Positions 18,264 to 25,073 are shown, counted from the first letter of the stretch. The stretch: DNA of 33,118 nucleotides from Mitsuaria sp. WAJ17 (GCF_014174515.1 NZ_JACJUG010000039.1:1-33118); one strand, 5' to 3'. Numbers and translations are program-made. Notes: generated from the letters alone by a model not told the origin.

Positions 18264-19145
18264 ATGAAACCGATTCTTGGCAGCATCGTGGCTCTGGTGA
18301 CCCCGATGCAGGACGACGGCAGCGTCGATTACGACGCCCTGCGCCGACTGATTGACTGGCACATCGCCGAAGGCACGGACTGCATCGGCGTGGTCGGCAC
18401 CACGGGCGAGTCGCCCACCGTCACGGTCGATGAGCACTGCGAGATCATCCGCGTGGCCGTCGAGCATGCTGCCCGCCGCGTGCCCATCATGGCTGGCACC
18501 GGTGCCAACAGCACGGCCGAGGCCATCAACCTCAGCCGCTACGCCAAGTCGGTTGGCGCGGACTGCACGCTGTCCGTCGTGCCCTACTACAACAAGCCCT
18601 CGCAGGAAGGCATCTACCAGCACTACAAGGCGATTGCCGAGGCCGTGGACATCCCCATGATGCTCTACAACGTGCCTGGCCGTACCGTGGCGGACATGAG
18701 CCCGGACACCGCCCTTCGCTGCGCCAGCCTGCCTGGCGTCTTTGGCGTCAAGGAAGCGTCCGGCAACATCGAGCGCGCCGCCTACCTGGTCAAGAACGCC
18801 CCCAAGGGTTTCCACATCTATTCGGGTGACGACGGCACCGCCATCGCCCTGATGCTGCTGGGCGGCCATGGCAATGTCAGCGTGACGGCCAACGTCGCGC
18901 CGCGCGCCATGCACCAGCTGTGCAAGGCCGCGCTGGCTGGCGACGTCAAGGAAGCCACCCGCATCCACTTCCAGTTGCTGAGCCTTCACAAGCAGCTGTT
19001 CTGTGAGCCCAGCCCAGCCCCCACCAAGTGGGCGCTGGAGCGCCTGGGCCGCTGCAAGGCCGCCCTGCGTCTGCCCATCACCCCGCTGACCGCCGCGGGC
19101 CAGGCCAGTGTCGAACAGGCCCTGCGCGAAGGCGGCCTGCTGTGA
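18264..19145 (+). CDS. dapA: 4-hydroxy-tetrahydrodipicolinate synthase (DapA)
   Basis: 293 residues, the normal length. It condenses pyruvate with aspartate semialdehyde, the first dedicated step of the diaminopimelate/lysine pathway, in the cytoplasm. Catalytic residues are visible: Thr46-Thr47 in GTTGES, Tyr135 in MLYNVPGRT with Arg140, and the Schiff-base Lys163 in FGVKEASGN. The opening GSIVALVTPM is the standard DapA start. A GAGGAA ribosome-binding site precedes the ATG. bamC follows 74 nt downstream, the usual dapA-bamC order of beta- and gammaproteobacteria. Between them sits a hairpin that could tune read-through. Confidence 0.96.
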   Translation: MKPILGSIVALVTPMQDDGSVDYDALRRLIDWHIAEGTDCIGVVGTTGESPTVTVDEHCEIIRVAVEHAARRVPIMAGTGANSTAEAINLSRYAKSVGADCTLSVVPYYNKPSQEGIYQHYKAIAEAVDIPMMLYNVPGRTVADMSPDTALRCASLPGVFGVKEASGNIERAAYLVKNAPKGFHIYSGDDGTAIALMLLGGHGNVSVTANVAPRAMHQLCKAALAGDVKEATRIHFQLLSLHKQLFCEPSPAPTKWALERLGRCKAALRLPITPLTAAGQASVEQALREGGLL

Positions 19146-19158
19146 TTTGAGGTGTGAG

Positions 19159-19183
19159 CCGCGGATTTGCGCCAAATCTGCGG
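19159..19183. promoter_or_regulatory. Near-perfect 11-bp inverted repeat between dapA and bamC
   Basis: CCGCGGATTTG (19159-19169) and CAAATCTGCGG (19173-19183) pair over 11 positions, with one G:U wobble in RNA, around a 3-nt loop. There is no U-run behind it, so it is not a standard terminator. It could be an operator, an attenuator or an mRNA-processing hairpin. Confidence 0.6.
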
Positions 19184-19219
19184 TACAACACCGCCCGTGT
19201 TCTCTTGGAGATGTCTAGC

Positions 19220-20374
19220 GTGACTCGTTCTCTTTCTGCCCCGTCCAAGGGCCTGGCCTCTGGTCTTGTCCTGGTCTCGCTGGCCTCGCTGACGGCCTGC
19301 AGTTCCATCGAAGGCATGATCGGCACCGACAAGGTCGATTACCGCACCGGTGCCCGGCAGACGAGTGGCCTGGACGTGCCGCCGGACCTGACCCAGCTGA
19401 ACCAGGAGCGCCGAAGCAACGGCGGCGTGGTCACGGCCTCCGAGATGGCCAACCAGAAGACCGCCTCCCGTCCCAGCACCACCGCCGCTGCCGCCAACGT
19501 GGCACTCAATGCCGTAGGCGACATCAAGCTGGAGCGCGTCAACGGCCAGCGCGTGCTGCGCAGCAGCCTGCCGCCCGAACAACTGTGGCCTCAGATCCGC
19601 GGTTTCTGGATGGGCATGGGCTTCGAGATCGCCAGCGAGCAGGCCGAAGTCGGCGTGATGGAAACCAGCTGGGCCGAGAACCGCGCCAAGCTGCCGCTGG
19701 ATTTCATCCGCCGCACCATCGGCCAGGCCCTGGACAATCTCTACTCCACCGGCGAGCGGGACAAATACCGCACCCGCGTCGAGCGGGTCAACGGCGGCAC
19801 CGAGATCACCATCTACCACCGCGGCATGCAGGAGGTCTACACCAGCCAGCAGCGCGACCAGACGGTGTGGCAGCCTCGTCCGGCTGACGCTTCGCTGGAA
19901 GGCGAGATGCTGTCCCGCCTGATGCTCAAGCTCGGCGGCCGCGAGGCGGACGCCAAGGAAGCCTTGCAGGCTAACGCCGGCAGTGCCAGCACCACCAAGC
20001 TGGCCGTCGAACCCAAGGCCCGCAGCCTGGCCGAGGTGCCGACCAGCCTGAGCATCAGCGAGGACTTCGACCGCGCCTGGCGCCGCGTGGGCCAGTCGCT
20101 GGACCGCCACGGCTTCACGGTCGAGGACCGCGACCGCAAGCTGGGCCTGTTCTTCCTGCGCTATGCCGATCCCAACCTGGTCGGCAAGGAAGAGCCCAAT
20201 TTCTTCTCGCGTCTCTTCGGTTTCGGCAAGACCGTCACGGCCAACCGTTACCGCGTGCTCGTGAAGAGCGAGGGCAGCAAGACTGTGGTGAGCATCACCG
20301 ACAGCCAGGGCGTGCAGCAGACCGACGACAACGCCAAGCGCATCCTGTCCCTGCTCCAGGAAGACCTTCGTTGA
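19220..20374 (+). CDS. bamC: Outer membrane assembly lipoprotein BamC
   Basis: 384 residues from GTG at 19220, chosen because GGAG (19207-19210) lies 9 nt upstream; an in-frame ATG at 19211 is too close to it. A lipoprotein signal peptide ends in the lipobox LTAC followed by SS. Then comes the unstructured BamC N-terminus (VDYRTGARQTSGLDVPPDLTQL), which contacts the BamD pocket. Two helix-grip domains follow, first RSSLPPEQLWPQIRGFWMGMG and later EDFDRAWRRVGQSLDRHG. BamC is an accessory component of the BAM complex that inserts beta-barrel proteins into the outer membrane. It sits after dapA as in many proteobacteria. Confidence 0.92.
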   Translation: MTRSLSAPSKGLASGLVLVSLASLTACSSIEGMIGTDKVDYRTGARQTSGLDVPPDLTQLNQERRSNGGVVTASEMANQKTASRPSTTAAAANVALNAVGDIKLERVNGQRVLRSSLPPEQLWPQIRGFWMGMGFEIASEQAEVGVMETSWAENRAKLPLDFIRRTIGQALDNLYSTGERDKYRTRVERVNGGTEITIYHRGMQEVYTSQQRDQTVWQPRPADASLEGEMLSRLMLKLGGREADAKEALQANAGSASTTKLAVEPKARSLAEVPTSLSISEDFDRAWRRVGQSLDRHGFTVEDRDRKLGLFFLRYADPNLVGKEEPNFFSRLFGFGKTVTANRYRVLVKSEGSKTVVSITDSQGVQQTDDNAKRILSLLQEDLR

Positions 20375-20410
20375 GAAGGGCGGGCCCCGCCCCGCGTTCT
20401 CGACGACCCC

Positions 20411-20445
20411 AAAGCCTCTGGGCGCTTCGGCTCCAGAGGCTTTTG
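20411..20445 (+). terminator. Intrinsic terminator after bamC
   Basis: AAGCCTCTGG (20412-20421) pairs with CCAGAGGCTT (20433-20442), a perfect 10-bp stem with an 11-nt loop, followed by TT and G. It is about 37 nt after the bamC stop. Confidence 0.85.
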
Positions 20446-20680
20446 CATTGCAGCGAAGACGACAGCGCGGCGAAGAGGCGTCCGCGAAGCACGCCCTTTG
20501 TGCGCCCGTCCACAGGCCTGCCTGGCGCGGCCAGCCGCGCGCTGGCGAGCGCTGGCAGGGTGAGACGCAGAAAGCGCAAGGTGCGCTTGTGGCTTGCGCG
20601 CCGCAATGGCGATTCAGCCTCGCGCTGGCACCATGGGGTCAGACCTTGCGCCCGAAGCCGCTTCGAAACGTACAGGCAAG
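20446..20680. other. Intergenic stretch without recognisable gene
   Basis: This spacer lies between the bamC terminator and the terminator of the convergent lipoprotein gene. It is GC-rich (for example CGCGGCCAGCCGCGCG near 20526). I found no ribosome-binding site, no protein-like frame with codon use like the neighbours, and no repeat family I can name. A short GGGGTCAGACC string near 20636 recalls a motif often seen in dispersed repeats of related genomes, but it is too short to call. Confidence 0.6.
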
Positions 20681-20714
20681 AAAAAACCGCCGGCCTTGCG
20701 GCACGGCGGTTTTT
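20681..20714 (-). terminator. Intrinsic terminator of the small lipoprotein gene
   Basis: AAAAACCGCCG (20682-20692) and CGGCGGTTTTT (20704-20714) form an 11-bp stem with an 11-nt loop. On the minus strand it ends in a U-run, 18 nt after the lipoprotein stop. It would also work on the plus strand. Confidence 0.85.
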
Positions 20715-20732
20715 CCTGAATCGGGGATCCGA

Positions 20733-20939
20733 TTACTTGCTGGCGGCAGCCGAAGCGGCGTCAGCAGCGGCAGGAGCCGAAGCGTCCATGGCGGGAGCCG
20801 AAGCAGCTTCCGAAGCAGCGGGAGCCGGAGCAGCGGCAGGAGCCGGGGCAGCAGCAGGAGCAGCTTCTTCGGCCTTCTTGCCGCAAGCGGTCAGGGCAGC
20901 AGCAGCCAGCAGGGAAGCCAACAGGATCGACTTATTCAT
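20733..20939 (-). CDS. Small Ala/Pro-rich lipoprotein
   Basis: 68 residues from ATG at 20939, with GAGGAC ribosome-binding site 5-10 nt upstream. A lipoprotein signal peptide (MNKSILLASLLAAAALTAC) ends in lipobox LTAC. The mature part starts CGKKAEEAAP and then consists almost only of Ala, Pro, Ser with a few acidic residues (APAPAAAPAPAA, DASAPAAADAASAAASK). Such short low-complexity lipoproteins are common in Burkholderiales and of unknown function; an outer-membrane or wall spacer role is possible. The DNA is itself repetitive, with GGAGCCGAAGC recurring on the plus strand. It is monocistronic, with its own promoter, long leader and terminator. Confidence 0.8.
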   Translation of the reverse strand: MNKSILLASLLAAAALTACGKKAEEAAPAAAPAPAAAPAPAASEAASAPAMDASAPAAADAASAAASK

Positions 20940-20971
20940 ACTTGTCCTCAAGATCTATTAGACGGAGATTC

Positions 20972-20985
20972 AATTACCGGTAATT
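20972..20985. repeat. Perfect 14-bp palindrome in the lipoprotein leader
   Basis: AATTACCGGTAATT is its own reverse complement. It lies 33 nt before the lipoprotein ATG. With no loop it looks more like a DNA operator than an RNA hairpin. Confidence 0.8.
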
Positions 20986-20999
20986 CTTCGAGCAGGCCA

Positions 21000-21046
21000 C
21001 AAAACGATTGCGTCCAAGACTTTGAAGTCCAAAACGACTGCGCCCA
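21000..21046. repeat. Direct repeat, 17 bp, two copies 30 bp apart
   Basis: CAAAACGATTGCGTCCA (21000-21016) recurs as CAAAACGACTGCGCCCA (21030-21046), 15 of 17 identical. Both copies fall in the predicted leader of the lipoprotein gene, between its promoter and the palindrome. Confidence 0.75.
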
Positions 21047-21105
21047 TGAGCAACTCGGCAGAACAAGACGTGGAAACCTCGAGCGCTTCCCTCGCCTAGC
21101 CCGAA

Positions 21106-21135
21106 ATTATAGCGTCAGCTTTCGGCGCTAGTTAA
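21106..21135 (-). promoter_or_regulatory. Sigma70-type promoter of the lipoprotein gene
   Basis: On the minus strand TTAACT (21135-21130, 4 of 6) and a perfect TATAAT (21111-21106) are 18 nt apart. Initiation near 21099 would give a leader of about 160 nt before the ATG at 20939. The -35 box overlaps the stop codon of the upstream gene. Confidence 0.7.
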
Positions 21136-21659
21136 AGACCCAAAGTGCTGGCGGCAAAGGATTCTTCTGAACGTTGCGAGACCGCATCAAACCATTCAAG
21201 CGCGGCGCCATGCGCACTGGCATCGCTTTCAAGCACCGCCCGCCCCTGTCGCGCATCGATCAGGCGCCACATCTGCGGCTCCCGTCCCAGCAGCAGGGCG
21301 ACCGGCCGGCGATGGTCCACCGGGCCTTCCTCGCTCAGCTGGCGGGCCTCCACCACATGGCCGTAGATCTGCCGCCACTGCACGAAACGCGGATGGCGGC
21401 GGGCCATGGCCTGATAGTCCCGCGCCAGCAGTCGCAGACGCCGCCGCGGGGCCACCCATTGGCGCAGGGCCTCCAGCAGCTGCGGGTTAGACAGCGGCCA
21501 GTGCTGGAAGTCCGCATCGAAGCAGCAGATCTGCGGCGCGCCATCGCGGCAGGCCTGCAGCAGTTGCTCCAGCAGGGCCGCCTCGACGGCGGCCTGGCCT
21601 TCCAGCAGCACGGATTGCGGTGCCGCGCCGGGATCCGGGGTGTCCATCGATGCGTCCAT
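21132..21659 (-). CDS. Hypothetical protein (DUF7931-like)
   Basis: 175 residues from ATG at 21659, which has GGAG 6-7 nt upstream; the frame is open to 21758, but that part overlaps roxA. The sequence contains a helix (AAVEAALLEQLLQAC), a strand (APQICCFDADFQHW), the basic segment VAPRRRLRLLARDYQAMARR and a conserved-looking end (SFAASTLGL). This layout recalls a Burkholderiales hypothetical family (DUF7931) whose fold suggests the phospholipase D superfamily, but the catalytic HKD motif is not present. Function unknown. It starts 53 nt after the roxA stop and is probably cotranscribed with it. Confidence 0.6.
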   Translation of the reverse strand: MDASMDTPDPGAAPQSVLLEGQAAVEAALLEQLLQACRDGAPQICCFDADFQHWPLSNPQLLEALRQWVAPRRRLRLLARDYQAMARRHPRFVQWRQIYGHVVEARQLSEEGPVDHRRPVALLLGREPQMWRLIDARQGRAVLESDASAHGAALEWFDAVSQRSEESFAASTLGL

Positions 21660-21712
21660 GGGCTGCTCCTTCAAGTCCTGCGGCCAGGCGGGTCCGGTGG
21701 GTTCAGGCGGGT

Positions 21713-22846
21713 TCAGGCCGAGTCGCCGGCAGGCTGCACCCAGCCATCCTCGGCCCACTGGTCCAGCAGCTCGCGGGCGCCATCGGACAGCTGGGCCACT
21801 TCGCGGGCGCCGAGGGCGCGCTGGTCGGCCAGGCGACGCATCAGTTTGGCATCACGCCCGCCAGCACGGTAGGACTCACCGTTGATGAAGACATGGGCCG
21901 CGTCGTACATCATGCGGCTGCGGCGATCCAGCACGGCGCCCGTGCCCTCGGGCAGGGCATCACCCATCTCGAAGAAGACCTTGGGCTTGGGCTCAGTGAG
22001 GGCTTCGCCCAGCGCACGCTCCAGGGCCAGGGGTTCGCGCAGGGCGCGCTCGCAGGCATCGCGGGAGAAGTCCAGCAGCTGCTGGGGAATGGCGCCTGGG
22101 GTCTCGGTGGCCGGCTGCTTCGGGTCCGCGTACATCTTGTTGGCATAGGCCTGGGACTCATCGTCCATCAGGCGCTGCAGCAGTTCGCGGGCCAACTCGG
22201 CGCGCCAGGGAGTGCGGAAGCCCACCGAGCAGGTCATGCATTCACCGATGGCAATGCCGTCGTGCGCCCAGCCCGGCGGCAGGTAGAGCATGTCGCCCGG
22301 CTCCAGGGTGAACTCCTGCTCGGGTTCGAAGTCCGCCAGCAGCTTGACCGGCACGTCCGGACGCAGGGCGCCCGTGGTCGCATGCCCCTGTCGGCCGATG
22401 CGCCAGTGGCGCTTGCCGTGGACCTGGATCAGGAAGACGTCGTAGGAATCGAAATGCGGCCCCACGCCGCCGCCATCGGTGGCATAGGAGATCATCAGGT
22501 CGTCCAGACGTGCCTCGGGCACGAAGCGGAACTTTGCCAACAGCTCCTGCGCCGCCTGGACATGCAGGTCCAGGCCTTGCACCAGCAGGGTCCAGTTGGG
22601 CTTGCTCCAGGGCGGCAGCCTGGTCACGGGGCCCTGCTTGAGGGCCCACTTGCCCTGGAACTGCGAGACCAGGCGGGACTCTACGTCCTCGCTGGCGGCC
22701 AGCGCGGCGAGCTCGGCGCGGTTGGCGGGAGGCTGGATGCCCGGCAAGGCCTGGCGCACCAGCAGGGGCTTGCGCTGCCAGTACTTGCGCATGAATTGGT
22801 CCGGGCTCTGGCCGCCCAGCAGCGGGGTCTTGAGGCTTGTGTTCAT
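21713..22846 (-). CDS. roxA: Ribosomal protein uL16 arginine 3-hydroxylase (RoxA/YcfD), JmjC-type
   Basis: 377 residues from ATG at 22846 (MNTSLKTPLLGGQSPDQFM). The cupin/JmjC core carries the Fe(II) triad His131 and Asp133 in GPHFDSYDVFLIQVHGKRHW and His195 in YLPPGWAHDG. The C-terminus holds the helical dimerisation and winged-helix parts. This 2-oxoglutarate oxygenase hydroxylates a specific arginine of ribosomal protein L16 in gammaproteobacteria. The length and the PPGWAHDG and GHATTGALRPD features fit that family. It is divergent from the slyD-like gene over 55 nt, and both have GACAAT 6 nt before their ATG. Confidence 0.88.
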   Translation of the reverse strand: MNTSLKTPLLGGQSPDQFMRKYWQRKPLLVRQALPGIQPPANRAELAALAASEDVESRLVSQFQGKWALKQGPVTRLPPWSKPNWTLLVQGLDLHVQAAQELLAKFRFVPEARLDDLMISYATDGGGVGPHFDSYDVFLIQVHGKRHWRIGRQGHATTGALRPDVPVKLLADFEPEQEFTLEPGDMLYLPPGWAHDGIAIGECMTCSVGFRTPWRAELARELLQRLMDDESQAYANKMYADPKQPATETPGAIPQQLLDFSRDACERALREPLALERALGEALTEPKPKVFFEMGDALPEGTGAVLDRRSRMMYDAAHVFINGESYRAGGRDAKLMRRLADQRALGAREVAQLSDGARELLDQWAEDGWVQPAGDSA

Positions 22847-22852
22847 GCAGCC

Positions 22853-22895
22853 ATTGTCGCCGCGCGGCAGCCCGGGTCTCTTGCCGTGGGACAAT
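22853..22895. promoter_or_regulatory. Divergent roxA/slyD promoter region with two GACAAT boxes
   Basis: On the minus strand GACAAT (22858-22853) lies 6 nt before the roxA ATG. On the plus strand GACAAT (22890-22895) lies 6 nt before the slyD ATG. Both are 4-of-6 matches to the -10 consensus. The symmetric arrangement suggests short or absent leaders for both genes. Confidence 0.45.
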
Positions 22896-22901
22896 CGTGC
22901 C

Positions 22902-23423
22902 ATGCAAATCACCGCCCCCTGCGTCGTCTCCCTGAGCTGGAGACTGGAAGATGCCCAAGGCCAGCTGATCGACGAGCTGGCCGAACCGCTGGAGTTCTTC
23001 TTCGGCGGCGACGACCTCTTTGCCAAGGTCGAGGAAGCCATTGCCGGCCAGGAAGCCGGCTTCGAGGCCAGCGTGGCTCTGGACCCCGAACACGCCTTCG
23101 GCGACTACGACGCCAAGCTCGTCTGCTTCGAGGCCCGCAGCGTGATGCCGGAGAACGTCGATGTCGGCATGCAGTTCGAAGGCATGCCTGAAGGCGCCGC
23201 CACCGAGGACATGCCTCAGGACCTGATCTACACCGTCACCGAGGTCTACCCCGAGCACGTGGTGCTGGACGGCAATCACCCCCTGGCTGGCGTGGGCTTG
23301 CGCATGCACTTGCGCGTGCGCGACGTCCGCGAAGCCACAGAGGAAGAGATCGAGGCCGGCTCCGTCGGCGAGGCCGTCTTCAGCATCGTCAATGGCGCGC
23401 CTCCTGGGGAATCGCTGCACTGA
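22902..23423 (+). CDS. FKBP-type peptidyl-prolyl isomerase, SlyD-like
   Basis: 173 residues from ATG at 22902 (MQITAPCVVSLSWRLEDAQG). The short N-terminal FKBP part (LAEPLEFFFGGDDLFAKVEEAIAGQEAGFEASVAL) is followed by the inserted-flap region PEHAFGDYDAKLV and by the rest of the fold (HPLAGVGLRMHLRVRDVREAT), typical of the SlyD/FkpB group. It catalyses prolyl cis-trans isomerisation and may act as a folding chaperone in the cytoplasm. It lacks the His/Cys-rich nickel-binding tail of E. coli SlyD, so I do not give the gene symbol. A terminator follows. It is the last core-type gene before the accessory region. Confidence 0.88.
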   Translation: MQITAPCVVSLSWRLEDAQGQLIDELAEPLEFFFGGDDLFAKVEEAIAGQEAGFEASVALDPEHAFGDYDAKLVCFEARSVMPENVDVGMQFEGMPEGAATEDMPQDLIYTVTEVYPEHVVLDGNHPLAGVGLRMHLRVRDVREATEEEIEAGSVGEAVFSIVNGAPPGESLH

Positions 23424-23444
23424 GACCCGTCGCCTCGCCAGACC

Positions 23445-23468
23445 GGGCTGCCTCGTGCAGCCCTTTTT
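23445..23468 (+). terminator. Intrinsic terminator after the slyD-like gene
   Basis: GGGCTGC (23445-23451) pairs with GCAGCCC (23457-23463) around a 5-nt loop and is followed by TTTTT, 21 nt after the stop. Confidence 0.9.
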
Positions 23469-23494
23469 GCTTTCTGGGGTGCGCCTCGGCGCTG

Positions 23495-23524
23495 TTGCAA
23501 ATCCCTAGATTCGACCCTGCTAAT
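23495..23524 (+). promoter_or_regulatory. Candidate promoter of the SARP regulator gene
   Basis: TTGCAA (23495-23500, 4 of 6) and GCTAAT (23519-23524, 4 of 6) are separated by 18 nt. The next gene on the strand is the regulator at 23622. Initiation near 23531 would place the palindrome at 23540 just downstream. Confidence 0.4.
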
Positions 23525-23539
23525 TCTGACAGTAGGGGG

Positions 23540-23555
23540 CTGCTCAACTGAGCAG
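23540..23555. promoter_or_regulatory. Palindromic operator-like site (CT-N12-AG, lux-box-like)
   Basis: CTGCTCA and TGAGCAG are exact inverted arms around AC, giving CTGCTCAACTGAGCAG. The outer CT-N12-AG frame matches that of LuxR/LasR-type boxes. It lies 66 nt before the SARP start codon. Confidence 0.55.
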
Positions 23556-23621
23556 TTGTGCAAAGATCGCCAGCCCAGCGGTTCTCATACGCGCCAGCGC
23601 AGGCAGGCGCCACAGAGCGAT

Positions 23622-24581
23622 ATGGACGTTCAGCTACGCCTGGAACTGTTTGGCGCCTACAGCGTCAGCCTGCACACCGGCCACTGGGCCCCGCAGCGCA
23701 GCCTCGCACTCAGCGGGCGCCTGGGCGGCCTGCTGGCCCTGCTGGCTCTGGGCCGCGGGCAGGCCCTCAACCGCGGCGAGCTGTGCCGCGAGCTGTGGGG
23801 AGGCGGGCCGGAGTCGGCCAGCGCCGCCTGTTTCAACACCCTGCTGTGGCGTCTGCGCCGGGCCCTGGAGCAACCTCCGCTGGCGAGTGGCGCCATCATC
23901 GAGACCGACCGCCAGGGCGGCGTGCGCATCGCCCGCCATGTGCAGGTGCAGTCCGACTTGGAGCGATACCTGACTCTGGTCGAGAAGCCCCTGGCTCGGC
24001 CGGTGGAACAGCTGGAGGCTTCTGACGTTCGCGCCTTGCGCGAGGCCATCCAGCTCTACCGCGGCGATGTGCTGGCCGGCTACCAGGACGACTGGGCCCT
24101 GCGCCTGCGCGAGCGCCACCGCCGCATGCAGCTCGGCGCCCTGGCGCGGCTGATGCACCTCAGCAGTCTGCAGGGCCAGTGGCAGGACGCCATCCAGCAC
24201 GGCGAGGCCATGCTGGACATGGACGCCCTGCGCGAGGACGTCCACCGCGAGCTGATGCGCTGCCATCTCGCCGCCGGCCAGCGCGCCCTGGCCCTGACCC
24301 AGTTCGAGCGCTGCCGCGCCGCGCTCAAGCGCGAGCTGGCCATCGCCCCCATGGCCGAGACCCTGGCGCTCTACCAGGAGATCGCCCGAGAGGCCACGCG
24401 GCCCTCGGCGCCGACGCCCGACAACACCAGCCTCCCCGCACCCGCGGCGGTCTTCCCGCCGGCCGAGCGAGCCGTGAACCTCCAGGCCTTGCTGCCTTGG
24501 AACGAGGCCCTGCTCCAGGCCCGCTGGCACCTGGCCCAGGCCGACGCCCATCTGCAGACGCAGCTGGACTTCGGCCACTGA
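23622..24581 (+). CDS. SARP-like transcriptional activator (winged helix + BTAD)
   Basis: 319 residues from ATG at 23622. An OmpR-like winged helix covers about 1-100 (LGGLLALLALGRGQALNRGELCRELWGG, then NTLLWRLRRAL as the recognition region). The helical bacterial transcriptional activator domain covers about 105-260, with LYRGDVLAGYQDDWALRLRERHRR and LDMDALREDVHRELMRCHLAAGQRA. This is the DnrI/AfsR-type SARP layout without the STAND ATPase or TPR tail of AfsR. SARPs bind 11-bp-period heptamer repeats and recruit RNA polymerase. Such repeats occur immediately downstream, in front of the protease operon, so it most likely activates that operon. The C-terminal 55 residues are Pro/Ala-rich and not part of the known domains. 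Confidence 0.82.
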   Translation: MDVQLRLELFGAYSVSLHTGHWAPQRSLALSGRLGGLLALLALGRGQALNRGELCRELWGGGPESASAACFNTLLWRLRRALEQPPLASGAIIETDRQGGVRIARHVQVQSDLERYLTLVEKPLARPVEQLEASDVRALREAIQLYRGDVLAGYQDDWALRLRERHRRMQLGALARLMHLSSLQGQWQDAIQHGEAMLDMDALREDVHRELMRCHLAAGQRALALTQFERCRAALKRELAIAPMAETLALYQEIAREATRPSAPTPDNTSLPAPAAVFPPAERAVNLQALLPWNEALLQARWHLAQADAHLQTQLDFGH

Positions 24582-24626
24582 GCCTCGCCGGCCCGCCTTC
24601 CCCGTACTCCTCCCCTGCTGCATGAA

Positions 24627-24650
24627 CGCGCGGCCCGCCAGGGCCGCGCG
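24627..24650 (+). terminator. Perfect GC hairpin after the SARP gene
   Basis: CGCGCGGCCC (24627-24636) pairs with GGGCCGCGCG (24641-24650) around GCCA. It is a 10-bp perfect stem 45 nt after the stop, but lacks a clear U-run, so it may terminate weakly or protect the mRNA end. Confidence 0.55.
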
Positions 24651-24668
24651 TGCCTTGCTGCGCCCCGC

Positions 24669-24750
24669 CGTCACAACAGTCACCGACTCATCACAGCCCT
24701 CACCCTGGCCTGTGATGGCCGTGTGATGTCGCTGTGATGCGGCAGTGATG
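24669..24750 (+). promoter_or_regulatory. Helically phased heptamer array, probable SARP operator of the protease operon
   Basis: TGTGATG occurs at 24711-24717, 24722-24728 and 24733-24739, and AGTGATG at 24744-24750: four direct copies at an exact 11-bp period. Upstream, the inverse sequence CATCACA is at 24689-24695, 22 bp (two periods) before the first copy. Looser TCAC copies sit at 24669, 24678 and 24698. Directly repeated heptamers with 11-bp spacing are the known SARP recognition pattern. CAAGAT at 24760-24765 is a weak -10 candidate 9 bp after the last copy, the spacing seen at SARP promoters. The array starts 129 nt after the regulator gene and ends 14 nt before the first downstream ATG. 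Confidence 0.75.
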
Positions 24751-24764
24751 AGCGCGGTCGCAAG

Positions 24765-25070
24765 ATGAGTTCGCCCACATTGCGCCCCCAACAGCGCCCC
24801 AATGCCATGGCCTTGATCAACGACCGCAGCGCCGCCTTCATCGTGAGGGTGTGGTGCGAGCACGGCGATCAACCGGCGCGCGGCGTGCGTGACTGGCGGG
24901 GGTCCATCGAGCATGTCGAGAGCGGCGAGCGGGCCTTCTTCCGTGAGCTGAACGCAGTGCCCAGCTTCATGGATCGGCACCTGCGCACCCTCGGCATCGA
25001 GGCCCCCAACCGATTCTGGGAGCAAGTCTTCGATGAGGACGAGCCCCCCGAGCAGCGACCCAAGGAGTGA
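24765..25070 (+). CDS. Hypothetical 101-aa protein, first gene of the SARP-linked operon
   Basis: 101 residues from ATG at 24765; if transcription starts near 24772 as the array suggests, ATG at 24807 (MALINDRSAAFIVRVW, 87 aa) is the more likely start. The core reads AFIVRVWCEHGDQ, then DWRGSIEHVESGERAFFREL, then a helix (VPSFMDRHLRTLG) and an acidic tail. It has no signal peptide or membrane helix. The WRGSIEHVESGE pattern looks conserved-domain-like and recalls small proteins near proteases and STAND proteins in other bacteria, but I cannot name the family. Its stop is 3 nt before the next start, so the two are cotranslated; it may be a regulator, chaperone or antitoxin of the large protease. 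Confidence 0.7.
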   Translation: MSSPTLRPQQRPNAMALINDRSAAFIVRVWCEHGDQPARGVRDWRGSIEHVESGERAFFRELNAVPSFMDRHLRTLGIEAPNRFWEQVFDEDEPPEQRPKE

Positions 25071-25073
25071 GCG

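Noticed and set aside
20446..20680. A mobile element or dispersed repeat between bamC and the lipoprotein gene
   Set aside because: A short GGGGTCAGACC string and GC-rich inverted bits are present, but no terminal repeats, target duplication or transposase.
24671..24717. CRP binding site
   Set aside because: TGTGA and TCACA halves occur, but in the order TCACA...TGTGA, opposite to the CRP consensus, and the 11-bp direct period fits a SARP better.
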